Below are positions 1 through 7,569 of a DNA stretch of 64,000 nucleotides, in pieces; the stretch's first letter is position 1; each line of letters opens with the position of its first letter. A program made the position numbers and the translations under genes. Source of the stretch: Pseudarthrobacter sulfonivorans (lineage in GTDB: Bacteria; Actinomycetota; Actinomycetes; Actinomycetales; Micrococcaceae); assembly GCF_001484605.1 (NCBI RefSeq), contig NZ_CP013747.1, forward strand, positions 1,860,001 to 1,924,000. The letters are read 5' to 3'. Below the pieces are notes generated by a model. The model made no database searches. It saw only the letters and a program-made list of their open reading frames with translations, and was not told where the DNA came from.

Positions 1-1
1 C

Positions 2-604
2 GCAGACGCTGCCCGGAACGTGGACAAGATCATCCTGGCCGCGCGCCAGTGCTTCCGTGAGCATGGGCCCGAGGTTCCCCTCCAGACCATCGCACTGACG
101 GCAGGCGTTGGCCCGGCCACCCTGTTCCGGAACTTCGCCGACAAGGAGGAGCTGGTCCTGGCCGCCCTCAACCGGCAGCTCCGGGAGTCGGTGGACCCTG
201 TCATGGCGGACGCGTTGGCGGACATCGACGCAACTGCGGGACTGCTGCGCGTCCTCGAGGCCATCATGGCCGCGGCCAGTGCTGATGCCAACCTGCTGGG
301 CGCCGTTGCGGGCCGCCGCGAACTCCTCACCGGCATCACCGGCTCGCTGATGGATTCCATGAGTGTCCTGCTGGGCCGCGGCCAAGGTCAAGGCACCCTG
401 CGTGCGGATATTTCCATGACTGACATGTTCCGCCTGCTCGCCATGCTGATCGGCGTCGTGGACACCATGGAGCCCGGTTCCGACGCCTGGCGCCGCCCGC
501 TGGCACTGATCGAGGACGCCATCCGCACTGAACGGCCCCACCGCCCGTTGCCCGCGCATGTGCCGCTGCCCGCCCCGCAGCTACAGGGTCCACAGTTCAC
601 CTGA
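2..604 (+). CDS. TetR-family transcriptional regulator (5' end cut by window)
   Basis: The reading frame is open from the first codon of the window and runs to a TGA at 602-604. The first visible residues (ADAARN, then VDKIILAARQCF) match the basic segment that precedes the helix-turn-helix of TetR proteins, so the true start lies upstream of the window; the GTG at 20 is probably internal. The DNA-binding domain covers about the first 55 visible residues (LQTIALTAGVGPATLFRNFADKEEL), followed by a helical ligand-binding domain. The effector and targets cannot be read from the sequence, because the likely partner gene lies outside the window. The family call is secure; the role is unknown. Confidence 0.85.
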   Translation, partial: ADAARNVDKIILAARQCFREHGPEVPLQTIALTAGVGPATLFRNFADKEELVLAALNRQLRESVDPVMADALADIDATAGLLRVLEAIMAAASADANLLGAVAGRRELLTGITGSLMDSMSVLLGRGQGQGTLRADISMTDMFRLLAMLIGVVDTMEPGSDAWRRPLALIEDAIRTERPHRPLPAHVPLPAPQLQGPQFT

Positions 605-717
605 CACCCGCGCCCTCCCGCCGGACCACCACCACGGCCGCCCCATTGTTGGTGTCCAAACGTTGGATTAGACTCAGGTAAGGTTACGCAGCCAGCCTCT
701 GAATCTTCTGAGGGAGT

Positions 718-984
718 ATGAGTGAAACACCTCCAGCGCAGCCAGTCCAACGCCATCGTCCGCCGATGAACCAGACACACTTGTCCCGGGTTATCCACGA
801 CCCCCGCGGCCCCGAGGAGATCCTGCCGTCGCTGGCGGCGGAGGATCTGGCCAATCTGCTGGACGCCCTCTATCAAAACCTCGACACTCCCACCCCGGTG
901 TTCGGTGCGCAGGTGTGGTACGAGCTGGCCGTCGAGGAAAGCGCCCGCCGGACCGGGTCGCCAGAGGATGAACAAACGGCCTAA
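718..984 (+). CDS. small acidic hypothetical protein
   Basis: An 88-aa soluble protein with no recognised domain. The conserved-looking core is the helical segment EEILPSLAAEDLANLLDALYQNL followed by an acidic tail. The GAGGGAG sequence at 709-715 almost abuts the ATG at 718, which is tight for a ribosome-binding site; an in-frame ATG at 763 is the alternative start but has no obvious Shine-Dalgarno. The gene stands alone between the TetR gene and oppositely oriented small genes. GC-rich third positions and a complementary strand without a sensible product favour it being real. Confidence 0.5.
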   Translation: MSETPPAQPVQRHRPPMNQTHLSRVIHDPRGPEEILPSLAAEDLANLLDALYQNLDTPTPVFGAQVWYELAVEESARRTGSPEDEQTA

Positions 985-1039
985 CCGGCCTACGGCCCGG
1001 ACCGAGAGGGTGGCACTGCCGGGCTGACGATGAACCCAA

Positions 1040-1378
1040 TCAGCCGGCGTCGCCCCCGGGGTTCCTTTGTTGAGGTTTGGTTTCTTCGGGCGTGTTCTCC
1101 TGCGGCCCGGCGCTGCCTTTCTCCTCCGCCGTGGGAGGCTCCTGGCCGTGCTTGTGAGGCTCATGATCGTAGTGATGGGGCACGTGCTCCTTGGCCTCCA
1201 ACAGGTGCTGCTGCAGCTTCTCCTCCGCATCGCGGCGGCGCCGGGAAGTATCCCGCAGTTCCCGCGTCGATTCGGAGACAGTGGTGTCATAGACCGGCCG
1301 TGGCTTCGGGTCCGAAGCCTGGGGGTTGTCGGTTCCGCTATCCGGATCCGGGGTGTTGGGCTCTGGCTGTTCGTTCAT
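1040..1378 (-). CDS. hydrophilic hypothetical protein, low complexity
   Basis: A 112-aa protein that is almost entirely charged or polar (Pro, Asp, Glu, His, Lys) with one predicted helix (STRELRDTSRRRRDAEEKLQQHLLEAKEHV, about residues 37-66). It has no signal peptide or membrane segment and looks intrinsically disordered. The start is supported by an AAAGGAG Shine-Dalgarno about 8 nt upstream of the ATG. Proteins of this style are common in Micrococcaceae next to other small stress-related proteins, but no function can be assigned. Confidence 0.65.
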   Translation of the reverse strand: MNEQPEPNTPDPDSGTDNPQASDPKPRPVYDTTVSESTRELRDTSRRRRDAEEKLQQHLLEAKEHVPHHYDHEPHKHGQEPPTAEEKGSAGPQENTPEETKPQQRNPGGDAG

Positions 1379-1435
1379 CTTGTGTGACTCCTTTAGGCCG
1401 TAGCGACAGCCTCACGCCGATACACCGGCCGGCCA

Positions 1436-1696
1436 TCAATCGTCCGGTTCCGTTTCCCGGTTTCGGAGTTCGGCCCGTACCGCCGCGTGCAGGGCGGCGA
1501 TGTTTGCTTCCTGGCTGACGTCCAGCGCCAGTCTCATCCGCTCGGACAGTACGTCCAGGTCCTCCGGCGGCAGGTCTGCCAGGGACCGGAACCGGGTAAA
1601 GAAGCGCTTGACCGGAAGCCCGGCGCGCCAACCGTCACGTGCTGGACGGCGGGTTTTGCCGGGTCTCGCACCGGCTGGGTGCAGCCTTATTTCCAT
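1436..1696 (-). CDS. hypothetical protein
   Basis: The frame is open from 1771, but the first 25 residues there are an implausible Trp/Cys-rich run, so I place the start at the internal ATG at 1696 (MEIRLHPAGARPGKTRR), giving 86 aa. The C-terminal half is a clean amphipathic helix region (DLDVLSERMRLALDVSQEANIAALHAAVRAEL). No domain is recognised and there is only a weak GAGAG upstream of the chosen start. It lies between two other minus-strand genes. Moderate confidence that it is coding, low confidence in the start. Confidence 0.45.
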   Translation of the reverse strand: MEIRLHPAGARPGKTRRPARDGWRAGLPVKRFFTRFRSLADLPPEDLDVLSERMRLALDVSQEANIAALHAAVRAELRNRETEPDD

Positions 1697-1801
1697 GGTC
1701 AGCGCTCTCATGAGAGTCCACGGCCAACTGCATAGCCAGGCCCATGCTATAACGCATATGAGCCGCACCACCAGTGTTCCGGCGTCGGTTTCACCTGGCG
1801 G

Positions 1802-2113
1802 TCAGTTCCATCCGATGAGCCGCAGCAGGGCTGCGGCACCGGCTCCCACCACCACCACCAGCAGGAAGGGCGCCCGGAAAGCCAACGCGACGGCGGCGGC
1901 GGCGAGGGCTCCCAGCCGCGCGTCGGCGGCCAGCGTCTGGCCGGACGCCACAGTGTTGACAATGGTCAGGGATGCCAGAAGTCCGATGGTCAAGGTGCCG
2001 GCAATACGCGACATCCGGGGGTCCTTCAGCAGCTTTGCCGGGACGAAATAGCCCACCAGCTTCCACGCGTAGGCAAGGACGCACGCCAGCAACAACCAGA
2101 ACCAGAGATTCAT
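1802..2113 (-). CDS. azlD: AzlD-family branched-chain amino acid export subunit
   Basis: A 103-aa protein with four hydrophobic segments and a Pro-containing motif near the first loop (VPAKLLKDPRMSRIAG), typical of the AzlD family. AzlD is the small partner of AzlC; together they form an exporter for branched-chain amino acids or their analogues in the cytoplasmic membrane. Its ATG overlaps the stop of the azlC-like gene in an ATGA (2110-2113), so the two subunits are translationally coupled, as expected for a stoichiometric complex. The family call is firm; the substrate is inferred from the family. Confidence 0.85.
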   Translation of the reverse strand: MNLWFWLLLACVLAYAWKLVGYFVPAKLLKDPRMSRIAGTLTIGLLASLTIVNTVASGQTLAADARLGALAAAAVALAFRAPFLLVVVVGAGAAALLRLIGWN

Positions 2114-2913
2114 GCGCCCGCCTGCCCCGTCTGCCCGTGGCCGTCCCCGTGGCTGTCCCTCTGATTGTCCAGGTGCGCGTCCCGGTTTTTGTCCCTGCGC
2201 CCGTGGTGCTCGTCGTACGGATCCACGTCCGGCTCCAGGCCTTCGTCACTGCGTCCGTGGCTGAACCAGCCGATCAGTGCAGCCACCACGGCGGCGATCA
2301 GGATGGGCACGCCTGCGGGAACGAACGGCACGGCTACAACCGTGGCGAGTGCGCACACCACGGCAATCGCCGCCGGTTCCCGCCCCTTGAGCCGCGGCCA
2401 CAGCAGGGCCAGGAATGCGGCCACTGCCGCACCGTCCAGGCCCCACTGTTTGGGATCACCCAATCCGCTTCCGGCGAGGGCCCCCACGGCGGTGAAAAGG
2501 TTCCAGAGTACGTAGATGCCAATGCCGGCCGTCCAGAAACCACGGCGTTGCTCGTCGGGGTCGGTCTGCCCGCTGCTGGTGGCGGTCGACTCGTCAATGG
2601 TGACTTGTGCGGCAACATACTTCCGCCAGCCCGTCGGATGCAGGAGGGCGTTGAGCTGCATGCCGTAGATGCCGTTCCGCATGCCCAGCAACGTGGCTGC
2701 GCTCATGGCGGCAATTCCGGAGCCTCCGCCCGCCACCACACCGATGAACGCGAACTGGGAACCGCCGCTGAAAAGCAGCAGGCTGAGCGCCATGGTCTGC
2801 CAGAAATCAAGTCCTGAGGTGACTGACAGCGCGCCGAAAGACACTCCGTAGAGGCCGGTGGCAATGCTGATCGAGATTCCCACGCGCACGGCGGGCGAGG
2901 CGAGCAGCTTCAC
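2110..2913 (-). CDS. azlC: AzlC-family branched-chain amino acid exporter, large subunit
   Basis: Multi-spanning membrane protein with the AzlC signature region (SGGSQFAFIG, then GMRNGIYGMQLNALL). The frame extends further upstream, but that part is the shadow of the DoxX gene. I chose the GTG at 2913, which overlaps the TGA of the upstream gene (GTGA), giving 267 aa. The last 45 or so residues form an unusual hydrophilic tail very rich in Asp, His, Gly and Arg (HHGRRDKNRDAHLDNQRD) that is not part of the AzlC fold; it may be cytoplasmic and metal-binding or simply disordered. Coupled to azlD downstream. Confidence 0.85.
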   Translation of the reverse strand: MKLLASPAVRVGISISIATGLYGVSFGALSVTSGLDFWQTMALSLLLFSGGSQFAFIGVVAGGGSGIAAMSAATLLGMRNGIYGMQLNALLHPTGWRKYVAAQVTIDESTATSSGQTDPDEQRRGFWTAGIGIYVLWNLFTAVGALAGSGLGDPKQWGLDGAAVAAFLALLWPRLKGREPAAIAVVCALATVVAVPFVPAGVPILIAAVVAALIGWFSHGRSDEGLEPDVDPYDEHHGRRDKNRDAHLDNQRDSHGDGHGQTGQAGA

Positions 2914-3398
2914 CGCCGTCGTCCCGGGTTCCGCAGGCTCCAAGCCCACAGGATGAGCGGCAGCTGAAGCGGAAACCGGACGGTATGTACCTTGCGCTGC
3001 GTCGGGGACCCGGCGGAGCCATAGGCGCGGCGAAGTGCGTCCACGTGGCCGGCCAGGAATACCGTGAACATTCCAGTCACGGCGGTGGCGGTAGCCCGCC
3101 GTGTCACCGGGATCAGGAGGCCGACGGCGGCACCCGCCTCCAGCAGTCCGCTCACCGCGATCCATTCCTCCCGTGACATCACCGCCAGGGGCCGCCTACC
3201 GCCGTCGGGCGCTGGCACTTCGCGCCCCTCCGGCGACTCGCCGCCGGCACCTGGAGTCTCGCGGCACAGATAATCCGGGACCACCTGTTCGAAGAACCGT
3301 GGCTCGCGGAAGTGCTTCATGGCGCTGGTCATCAGCAGCGCGCTCATGGCCGCCGCGGAGACTGTTTGGGTGGCCCGGGCGGACCAGCGAAAAGGCAT
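2910..3398 (-). CDS. DoxX-like small membrane protein
   Basis: About 163 aa with four hydrophobic segments. The arrangement (WIAVSGLLEAGAAVGLLIPVTRRATATAVTGMFTVFLAGHVDAL) resembles the DoxX/DoxD superfamily of quinone-associated or stress-related membrane proteins. A hydrophilic loop of about 40 residues separates the first and second segments. I chose the ATG at 3398 over the upstream TTG at 3410 because a GTGGA lies directly before it. It overlaps the azlC start by 4 nt, so the three membrane genes form one coupled operon. The functional link to AzlCD is unknown. Confidence 0.7.
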   Translation of the reverse strand: MPFRWSARATQTVSAAAMSALLMTSAMKHFREPRFFEQVVPDYLCRETPGAGGESPEGREVPAPDGGRRPLAVMSREEWIAVSGLLEAGAAVGLLIPVTRRATATAVTGMFTVFLAGHVDALRRAYGSAGSPTQRKVHTVRFPLQLPLILWAWSLRNPGRRR

Positions 3399-3474
3399 GG
3401 GTCCACTCAATCACAGCGCCGCCCCGGGGGCTAAACAGCAGCGGCTGAACAGCAAACGACTGAACAGCAGCGGC

Positions 3475-4383
3475 TCAGGACGGCAGCTGGACCTGTTGCC
3501 CGCTCGATTGCAGCTGCGCCAGCACCCTGGCCGGTTTGTTCGTGGTGATCTCGTGGATTCCCAGCCCTTGGCAGAGCGCCACATCCCGCTCCGAATCAAC
3601 GGTCCACACGCGGAAGCGGCGGCCGGACTCCAGCCAGCGCTGCACGGTCCGGGCGTGCTCGCGGACGTACATGATTCCGGGCCCCGCGAGTCCCACGTCG
3701 CACTCGTCCAGGATGCGTTCGCCTTCCAGCTGCGCCGCCTTCATCAGGTTGGCGATGGCGCCGCCAGCCAGGGGGCCGAGGCTCAGTTCGTCGCGGAGTT
3801 CGTCGACGTCGATGTCGTCCACCAGTTGGCAGAGGAATTCGGCCGGCACACTCCGGAGCAGGTGCTTCACCGAATCCGGGCTGAAGCTCATGAACGTCAC
3901 CTGGATGTTGTCCACCGAGGAAGTTCCGGCGTCCCAGCCTTCGCCCCGGAGCACGTCCAGCACACGGTCTTCCAGTTTCAGCTGGTAAGGACTGGGATGC
4001 TTGAGCTCGATTGCCAGGCCGATCGGCCGGCCGGCGCCGCGCAGGATGTCCAGGAGTTGAGGGAGCGTGAGGAACTGCTCTGACTTTGCGCCGTATTCCT
4101 CCGGGATCCGGGCGCCTTTCCAGGACGAGAAGTCCAGCAGCCGCAACTCCGCCAGTGTTCGGTCAGCAACAGGTCCGGTTCCGTCCGAGGTCCGGTCCAG
4201 GTTGGCGTCATGGAGCAGCACGGCGTGCTGGTCCCGCGTCAAGTGGACGTCGCACTCCACCCCGTCCGCGCCGTCCGCAATGGCCTGGAGGTAAGCGGCG
4301 CGCGTGTGTTCGGCAAATGCCGCGCTGGCGCCCCGGTGGGCAAACACCAGCGGCCGTTCCGGCTCAGGCTCCTCGAATGTCAT
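3475..4383 (-). CDS. glpQ: glycerophosphodiester phosphodiesterase
   Basis: A 302-aa GDPD-family TIM-barrel enzyme that hydrolyses glycerophosphodiesters to glycerol 3-phosphate and an alcohol. The catalytic signature is present: HRGAS (His about residue 16), ECDVHLTRD (metal-binding Glu/Asp about 43-45) and LLHDANLDRTSDG (second His). There is no signal peptide, so the enzyme is cytoplasmic, as in many actinobacteria. No Shine-Dalgarno is seen; instead TAGCGT ends exactly 6 nt before the ATG, suggesting a leaderless transcript. It is transcribed divergently from the DUF445 gene, with only 50 bp between the two starts. Confidence 0.93.
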   Translation of the reverse strand: MTFEEPEPERPLVFAHRGASAAFAEHTRAAYLQAIADGADGVECDVHLTRDQHAVLLHDANLDRTSDGTGPVADRTLAELRLLDFSSWKGARIPEEYGAKSEQFLTLPQLLDILRGAGRPIGLAIELKHPSPYQLKLEDRVLDVLRGEGWDAGTSSVDNIQVTFMSFSPDSVKHLLRSVPAEFLCQLVDDIDVDELRDELSLGPLAGGAIANLMKAAQLEGERILDECDVGLAGPGIMYVREHARTVQRWLESGRRFRVWTVDSERDVALCQGLGIHEITTNKPARVLAQLQSSGQQVQLPS

Positions 4384-4433
4384 GAGGACACGCTAGCGGA
4401 CGCGGCCCGGGGGAGCGGGGCTAGGCTGGGCAC
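4384..4433. promoter_or_regulatory. back-to-back leaderless promoters
   Basis: The 50-bp gap between two divergent start codons holds a TANNNT box on each strand: TAGCGT ending 6 nt before the GDPD ATG and TAGGCT ending 6 nt before the DUF445 ATG. With the usual 6-7 nt from the -10 box to the transcription start, both transcripts would begin at or next to the A of the ATG. Neither gene has a visible Shine-Dalgarno. Confidence 0.65.
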
Positions 4434-5783
4434 ATGCAGGTGAACTCTCAGCCAACTACCCGCCAGGACCCGCCCCGGCCCGCAGGTCCGGCGCCGCGGC
4501 CACCGAAGGCGGGCGCCGCCGTCGTCGGTCATCAACTCAGTGCCGGGGACGCTGAAAAGGCGGCAGCGCTGCGGAAAATGAAGCTGGTGGCACTGGGACT
4601 CCTCATTGCCATGGCCGTCATTTTTGTGTTCGCGTTCGCGCTGCAGAAGGAGTATCCGTGGCTGCAGTACGTCCGCGCCGCGGCTGAGGGCGGCATGGTG
4701 GGCGCGCTGGCCGACTGGTTCGCCGTGACCGCGCTGTTCAAGTACCCCATGGGCATCAAGATCCCGCACACCGCCATTATCCCGCGCCGCAAGGACCAGA
4801 TCGGGGCGTCGCTGGGCGAGTTTGTGGAGACCAACTTCCTGTCCGAGCAGGTGGTCCAGGAGAAGCTCGCTTCGGTGGACGTGGCGCGGAAGGCCGGCCA
4901 ATGGCTCGCCGGTCCGGGCGGCGCCGAGCGCGTGGCGAAGGAGGGTGCCGCCGTTATCCGCGGTGCGTTCAAGGTATTGAACGACGACGACGTCCAGGCG
5001 GTCATCGAGGGAATGGTGCGTAAGCACTTGCTGGCTCCGCCGTGGGGACCGCCGGTGGGCAGGATGGCGGAACGGATTTTTGCCGAAGGGCACCACCATA
5101 AGCTCGTGGACCTGCTGGTTGACCGCGCCGCGGACTGGGTGGACGACAATCACGAAACCGTCAGCCGGCTGGTCTCGGACCGGTCCCCCACCTGGGTCCC
5201 GCAGTTTGTGGACGGGCTGGTGGGCGACAAGGTGTACGTGGAGATCCTCAAGTTCACGCGCGCCGTCCAGTCCGATCCGAACCACCAGGTCCGGCAGCAA
5301 ATCGACAAGTACCTGAACGACCTCGCGCAGGACCTTCAGCATGATCCCGCGATGATCGCCCGGGCCGAGGACATCAAGGCACAGGTTCTGGGAGATCCAG
5401 AGGTCCGCGAGCTGGCCTCCCGCACCTGGGGAACCGTGAAGAGCGCCCTGTTGTCTGCGGTGGATGATCCGGACAGTGAACTGACGGTTCGCTTCAAGGC
5501 GGCGGTGCGCGATTTCGGCTCACGCCTGGTGAACGACGCCGAACTGGCCGGCAAGGTCAATGCTTGGATCGGCGACGCCGCCGGTTACCTGGTGCGGACC
5601 TACCGCTCCGACATCGCCGGCGTGATCACCGATACCGTGGCCCGCTGGGATGCCGAGGAAACGTCGCAGAAGATCGAACTCCAGGTGGGCAAGGACCTGC
5701 AGTTCATCCGGATCAACGGCACCGTGGTGGGCTCGCTGGCCGGGCTGGTCATCTTCAGCGCGGCGCACCTGGTCTTCGGCTGA
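4434..5783 (+). CDS. DUF445-family membrane-anchored protein
   Basis: A 449-aa protein with a Pro/Ala-rich cytoplasmic N-terminus, one transmembrane helix at about residues 50-70, the DUF445 signature (AAAEGGMVGALADWFAVTALFKYPMGIKIPHTAIIPRRKDQIG), a long helical soluble middle, and a second transmembrane helix at the extreme C-terminus. This double-anchor arrangement is typical of the family, whose biochemical role is not established. A leaderless-type TAGGCT box lies 6 nt before the ATG. It is monocistronic, with a large palindrome directly after its stop. Confidence 0.88.
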   Translation: MQVNSQPTTRQDPPRPAGPAPRPPKAGAAVVGHQLSAGDAEKAAALRKMKLVALGLLIAMAVIFVFAFALQKEYPWLQYVRAAAEGGMVGALADWFAVTALFKYPMGIKIPHTAIIPRRKDQIGASLGEFVETNFLSEQVVQEKLASVDVARKAGQWLAGPGGAERVAKEGAAVIRGAFKVLNDDDVQAVIEGMVRKHLLAPPWGPPVGRMAERIFAEGHHHKLVDLLVDRAADWVDDNHETVSRLVSDRSPTWVPQFVDGLVGDKVYVEILKFTRAVQSDPNHQVRQQIDKYLNDLAQDLQHDPAMIARAEDIKAQVLGDPEVRELASRTWGTVKSALLSAVDDPDSELTVRFKAAVRDFGSRLVNDAELAGKVNAWIGDAAGYLVRTYRSDIAGVITDTVARWDAEETSQKIELQVGKDLQFIRINGTVVGSLAGLVIFSAAHLVFG

Positions 5784-5799
5784 CCTGGCCCTTCTAGGC

Positions 5800-5860
5800 A
5801 ACGCGGGGTCACTTAACGCCCGATAAACGGCCCCGCATGGGCAATAAGTGACCCCGCGTT
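5800..5860. repeat. intergenic palindrome, 16-bp perfect arms
   Basis: Perfect inverted arms of 16 bp (5800-5815 and 5845-5860, AACGCGGGGTCACTTA) enclose a 29-nt loop that contains a further short GCCC/GGGC pair. It lies between the convergent DUF445 and pxpA genes and could act as a bidirectional transcription barrier. Its core GGTCACTTAACGCCC resembles the palindromes at 32696 and 38569, suggesting a dispersed repeat family rather than only a terminator. Confidence 0.85.
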
Positions 5861-5873
5861 GCAGTAGGCGGGG

Positions 5874-6623
5874 CTACGCGAAGGACTCCAGCTGCACGCC
5901 GGCCGCTTCGAGCCCGGCGCGAACACCGGCGGCCATTTCCACGGCCCCGGGGGCGTCGCCATGGATGCACAGGGAGTCGGGCCGGACCTGAACCACCGTT
6001 CCGTCCACGGCCACCACTTCGCCCTTCGTCGCCAGGCGCACGGCCCGCTCAACGATCGAGTCGACGTCGTGCAGGACAGCCCCAGCCTGGGAGCGCGGCA
6101 CCAACGTCCCGTCCGCCTGGTAGGCGCGGTCCACAAAAGCCTCAACAAACACCGGGTGGCCGGCTTCCTTGGCCTGGATCAGCAGCTGTGAGCCCGGCAG
6201 GCCGAGGATCGGCAGGCCGGGGTCGTAGGCCTGGATGGCGGCAACTACGGCGGACGCCTGCTCGGCGTCGTGGACCAGGCGGTTGTACAGGGCGCCATGG
6301 GGTTTGACGTAGTCAACGGAGGCCCCGACGGCGTGCGCCACGCCGTCGAGCGCGCCCAGCTGGTACAGGACATCGCCGAACAGCTCATCGAACGACATGT
6401 CCAGTGACCGGCGGCCGAAGCCGGCCAGGTCCCGGTACCCCACGTGCGCACCAACGGTGACGTCGAGCTCGAAGGCGGCGCGGCAGCTGTCCAGCATGGT
6501 GACCGGATCCCCCGCGTGGAAGCCGCAGGCGACGTTCGCGCTGGTCACCAGCCGGAACATGGCGGCGTCGTCCCCCATGTTCCACGAGCCGAACGATTCG
6601 CCGAGGTCAGCGTTAAGATCCAA
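5874..6623 (-). CDS. pxpA: 5-oxoprolinase subunit A (LamB/YcsF family)
   Basis: LamB/YcsF proteins are the PxpA subunit of ATP-dependent 5-oxoprolinase, which opens 5-oxo-L-proline to glutamate together with PxpB and PxpC. The family start (LDLNADLGESFG), ANVACGFHAGDP and DYVKPHGALYN motifs are all present, and the 249-aa length is normal. I chose a TTG start at 6623 because a strong GGAAGG lies 8 nt upstream and the family N-terminus begins there; this makes the gene overlap the EcsC-like gene by 11 nt. PxpB and PxpC are not in the window, so they must be encoded elsewhere if the enzyme is functional. Confidence 0.9.
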   Translation of the reverse strand: MDLNADLGESFGSWNMGDDAAMFRLVTSANVACGFHAGDPVTMLDSCRAAFELDVTVGAHVGYRDLAGFGRRSLDMSFDELFGDVLYQLGALDGVAHAVGASVDYVKPHGALYNRLVHDAEQASAVVAAIQAYDPGLPILGLPGSQLLIQAKEAGHPVFVEAFVDRAYQADGTLVPRSQAGAVLHDVDSIVERAVRLATKGEVVAVDGTVVQVRPDSLCIHGDAPGAVEMAAGVRAGLEAAGVQLESFA

Positions 6624-7416
6624 GGTTGTTGCCTTCCAGAGTAAGTTTTTCCGGTTCCGCCGCCACGGCCTTGAGCTCCCCCGGGATGGTGTCCGGCATG
6701 GGGCCAAAGGCTTCCTTGGCGTTCGCCACCACGGCGCGGCCCATTATGAGGTTACCGGCACCGCCCACCACCGCGCCGATACCGAACGGAAGCGCCCGGC
6801 CAAGCAGCGCCGTGCCTTGTCGTTTGAGCAAGTTTTTGAGGAAGGCCTTCTGGATCTTGTTCCGAATGGCGCCGAAGCCCGATGGCATGGACTTGGTCAG
6901 CACGTTGCCCCATGCCTGGGTGGCGCTCGCTCCCTTGCCCATGGCCTGGCCGCTCAGCGTTCCCAGCAGTGAAGTCCCCTCCTCGCCCAGCATGATGGCC
7001 ATGACCATGGTGCTGGCCTTTTCCGGGTTGGTCAGCCGGATGCCATGAAGTTCCGCCAGCGACGTGGCAAAAAGTGCCGTGGCCTCGAGGAAGCCAACGG
7101 TAGCCACGGCGGAGAGGCCCAGGGAGGCCACAGTTCCGACGCCGGGCACAACGGCGGTTGCCCCGACGATGGCACCGCCGCCGGTCACCGCCCGCAGGTA
7201 GTCGCGTTCCAGGATCTCCGCGAGCCTGGCGGCGCTGGCGCGCGGGTGTTTGCGTTGCAGCCGCCGGACGTAGGCGAGCACCAGCGGCCGCTGGATTTCG
7301 ACTGCCCGGAGGAGCATGTTGTGGACTCCGGGTTTCGGCTTGCCGTCGGCGTCGAACACCGCGTTGTGGGCGGTCTCCTGAGCGATGCGTACTGCGGGAT
7401 TGCTGCGCTTGGCCAT
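6613..7416 (-). CDS. EcsC-family protein
   Basis: A 267-aa protein with a Gly/Ala-rich central region (GGAIVGATAVVPGVGTVASLGLSAVATVGFLEATALFATSLAELHG) characteristic of the EcsC superfamily. These proteins probably associate with membranes, but their role is unproven. The ATG at 7416 has a GAGGTG Shine-Dalgarno. The frame is open far upstream, but that extension is antisense to the MFS gene and was excluded. Its end overlaps the TTG start of pxpA, so the two are co-transcribed; a link to oxoproline metabolism is not obvious. Confidence 0.8.
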   Translation of the reverse strand: MAKRSNPAVRIAQETAHNAVFDADGKPKPGVHNMLLRAVEIQRPLVLAYVRRLQRKHPRASAARLAEILERDYLRAVTGGGAIVGATAVVPGVGTVASLGLSAVATVGFLEATALFATSLAELHGIRLTNPEKASTMVMAIMLGEEGTSLLGTLSGQAMGKGASATQAWGNVLTKSMPSGFGAIRNKIQKAFLKNLLKRQGTALLGRALPFGIGAVVGGAGNLIMGRAVVANAKEAFGPMPDTIPGELKAVAAEPEKLTLEGNNLGS

Positions 7417-7569
7417 GGTCACCTCTGCTTCTGTGCTGCTTGTCTCCGCCGGCAGTTTTGGCTGCGGCCCTGCCTTAACACTAAGGGTGCTTAAGAATAA
7501 GCGGTCCCGGCGCCCACCGGACCACGTCGTTGAGTTCCGCCAAAAACCAGCCCCGCCTAGACTTGCCCT

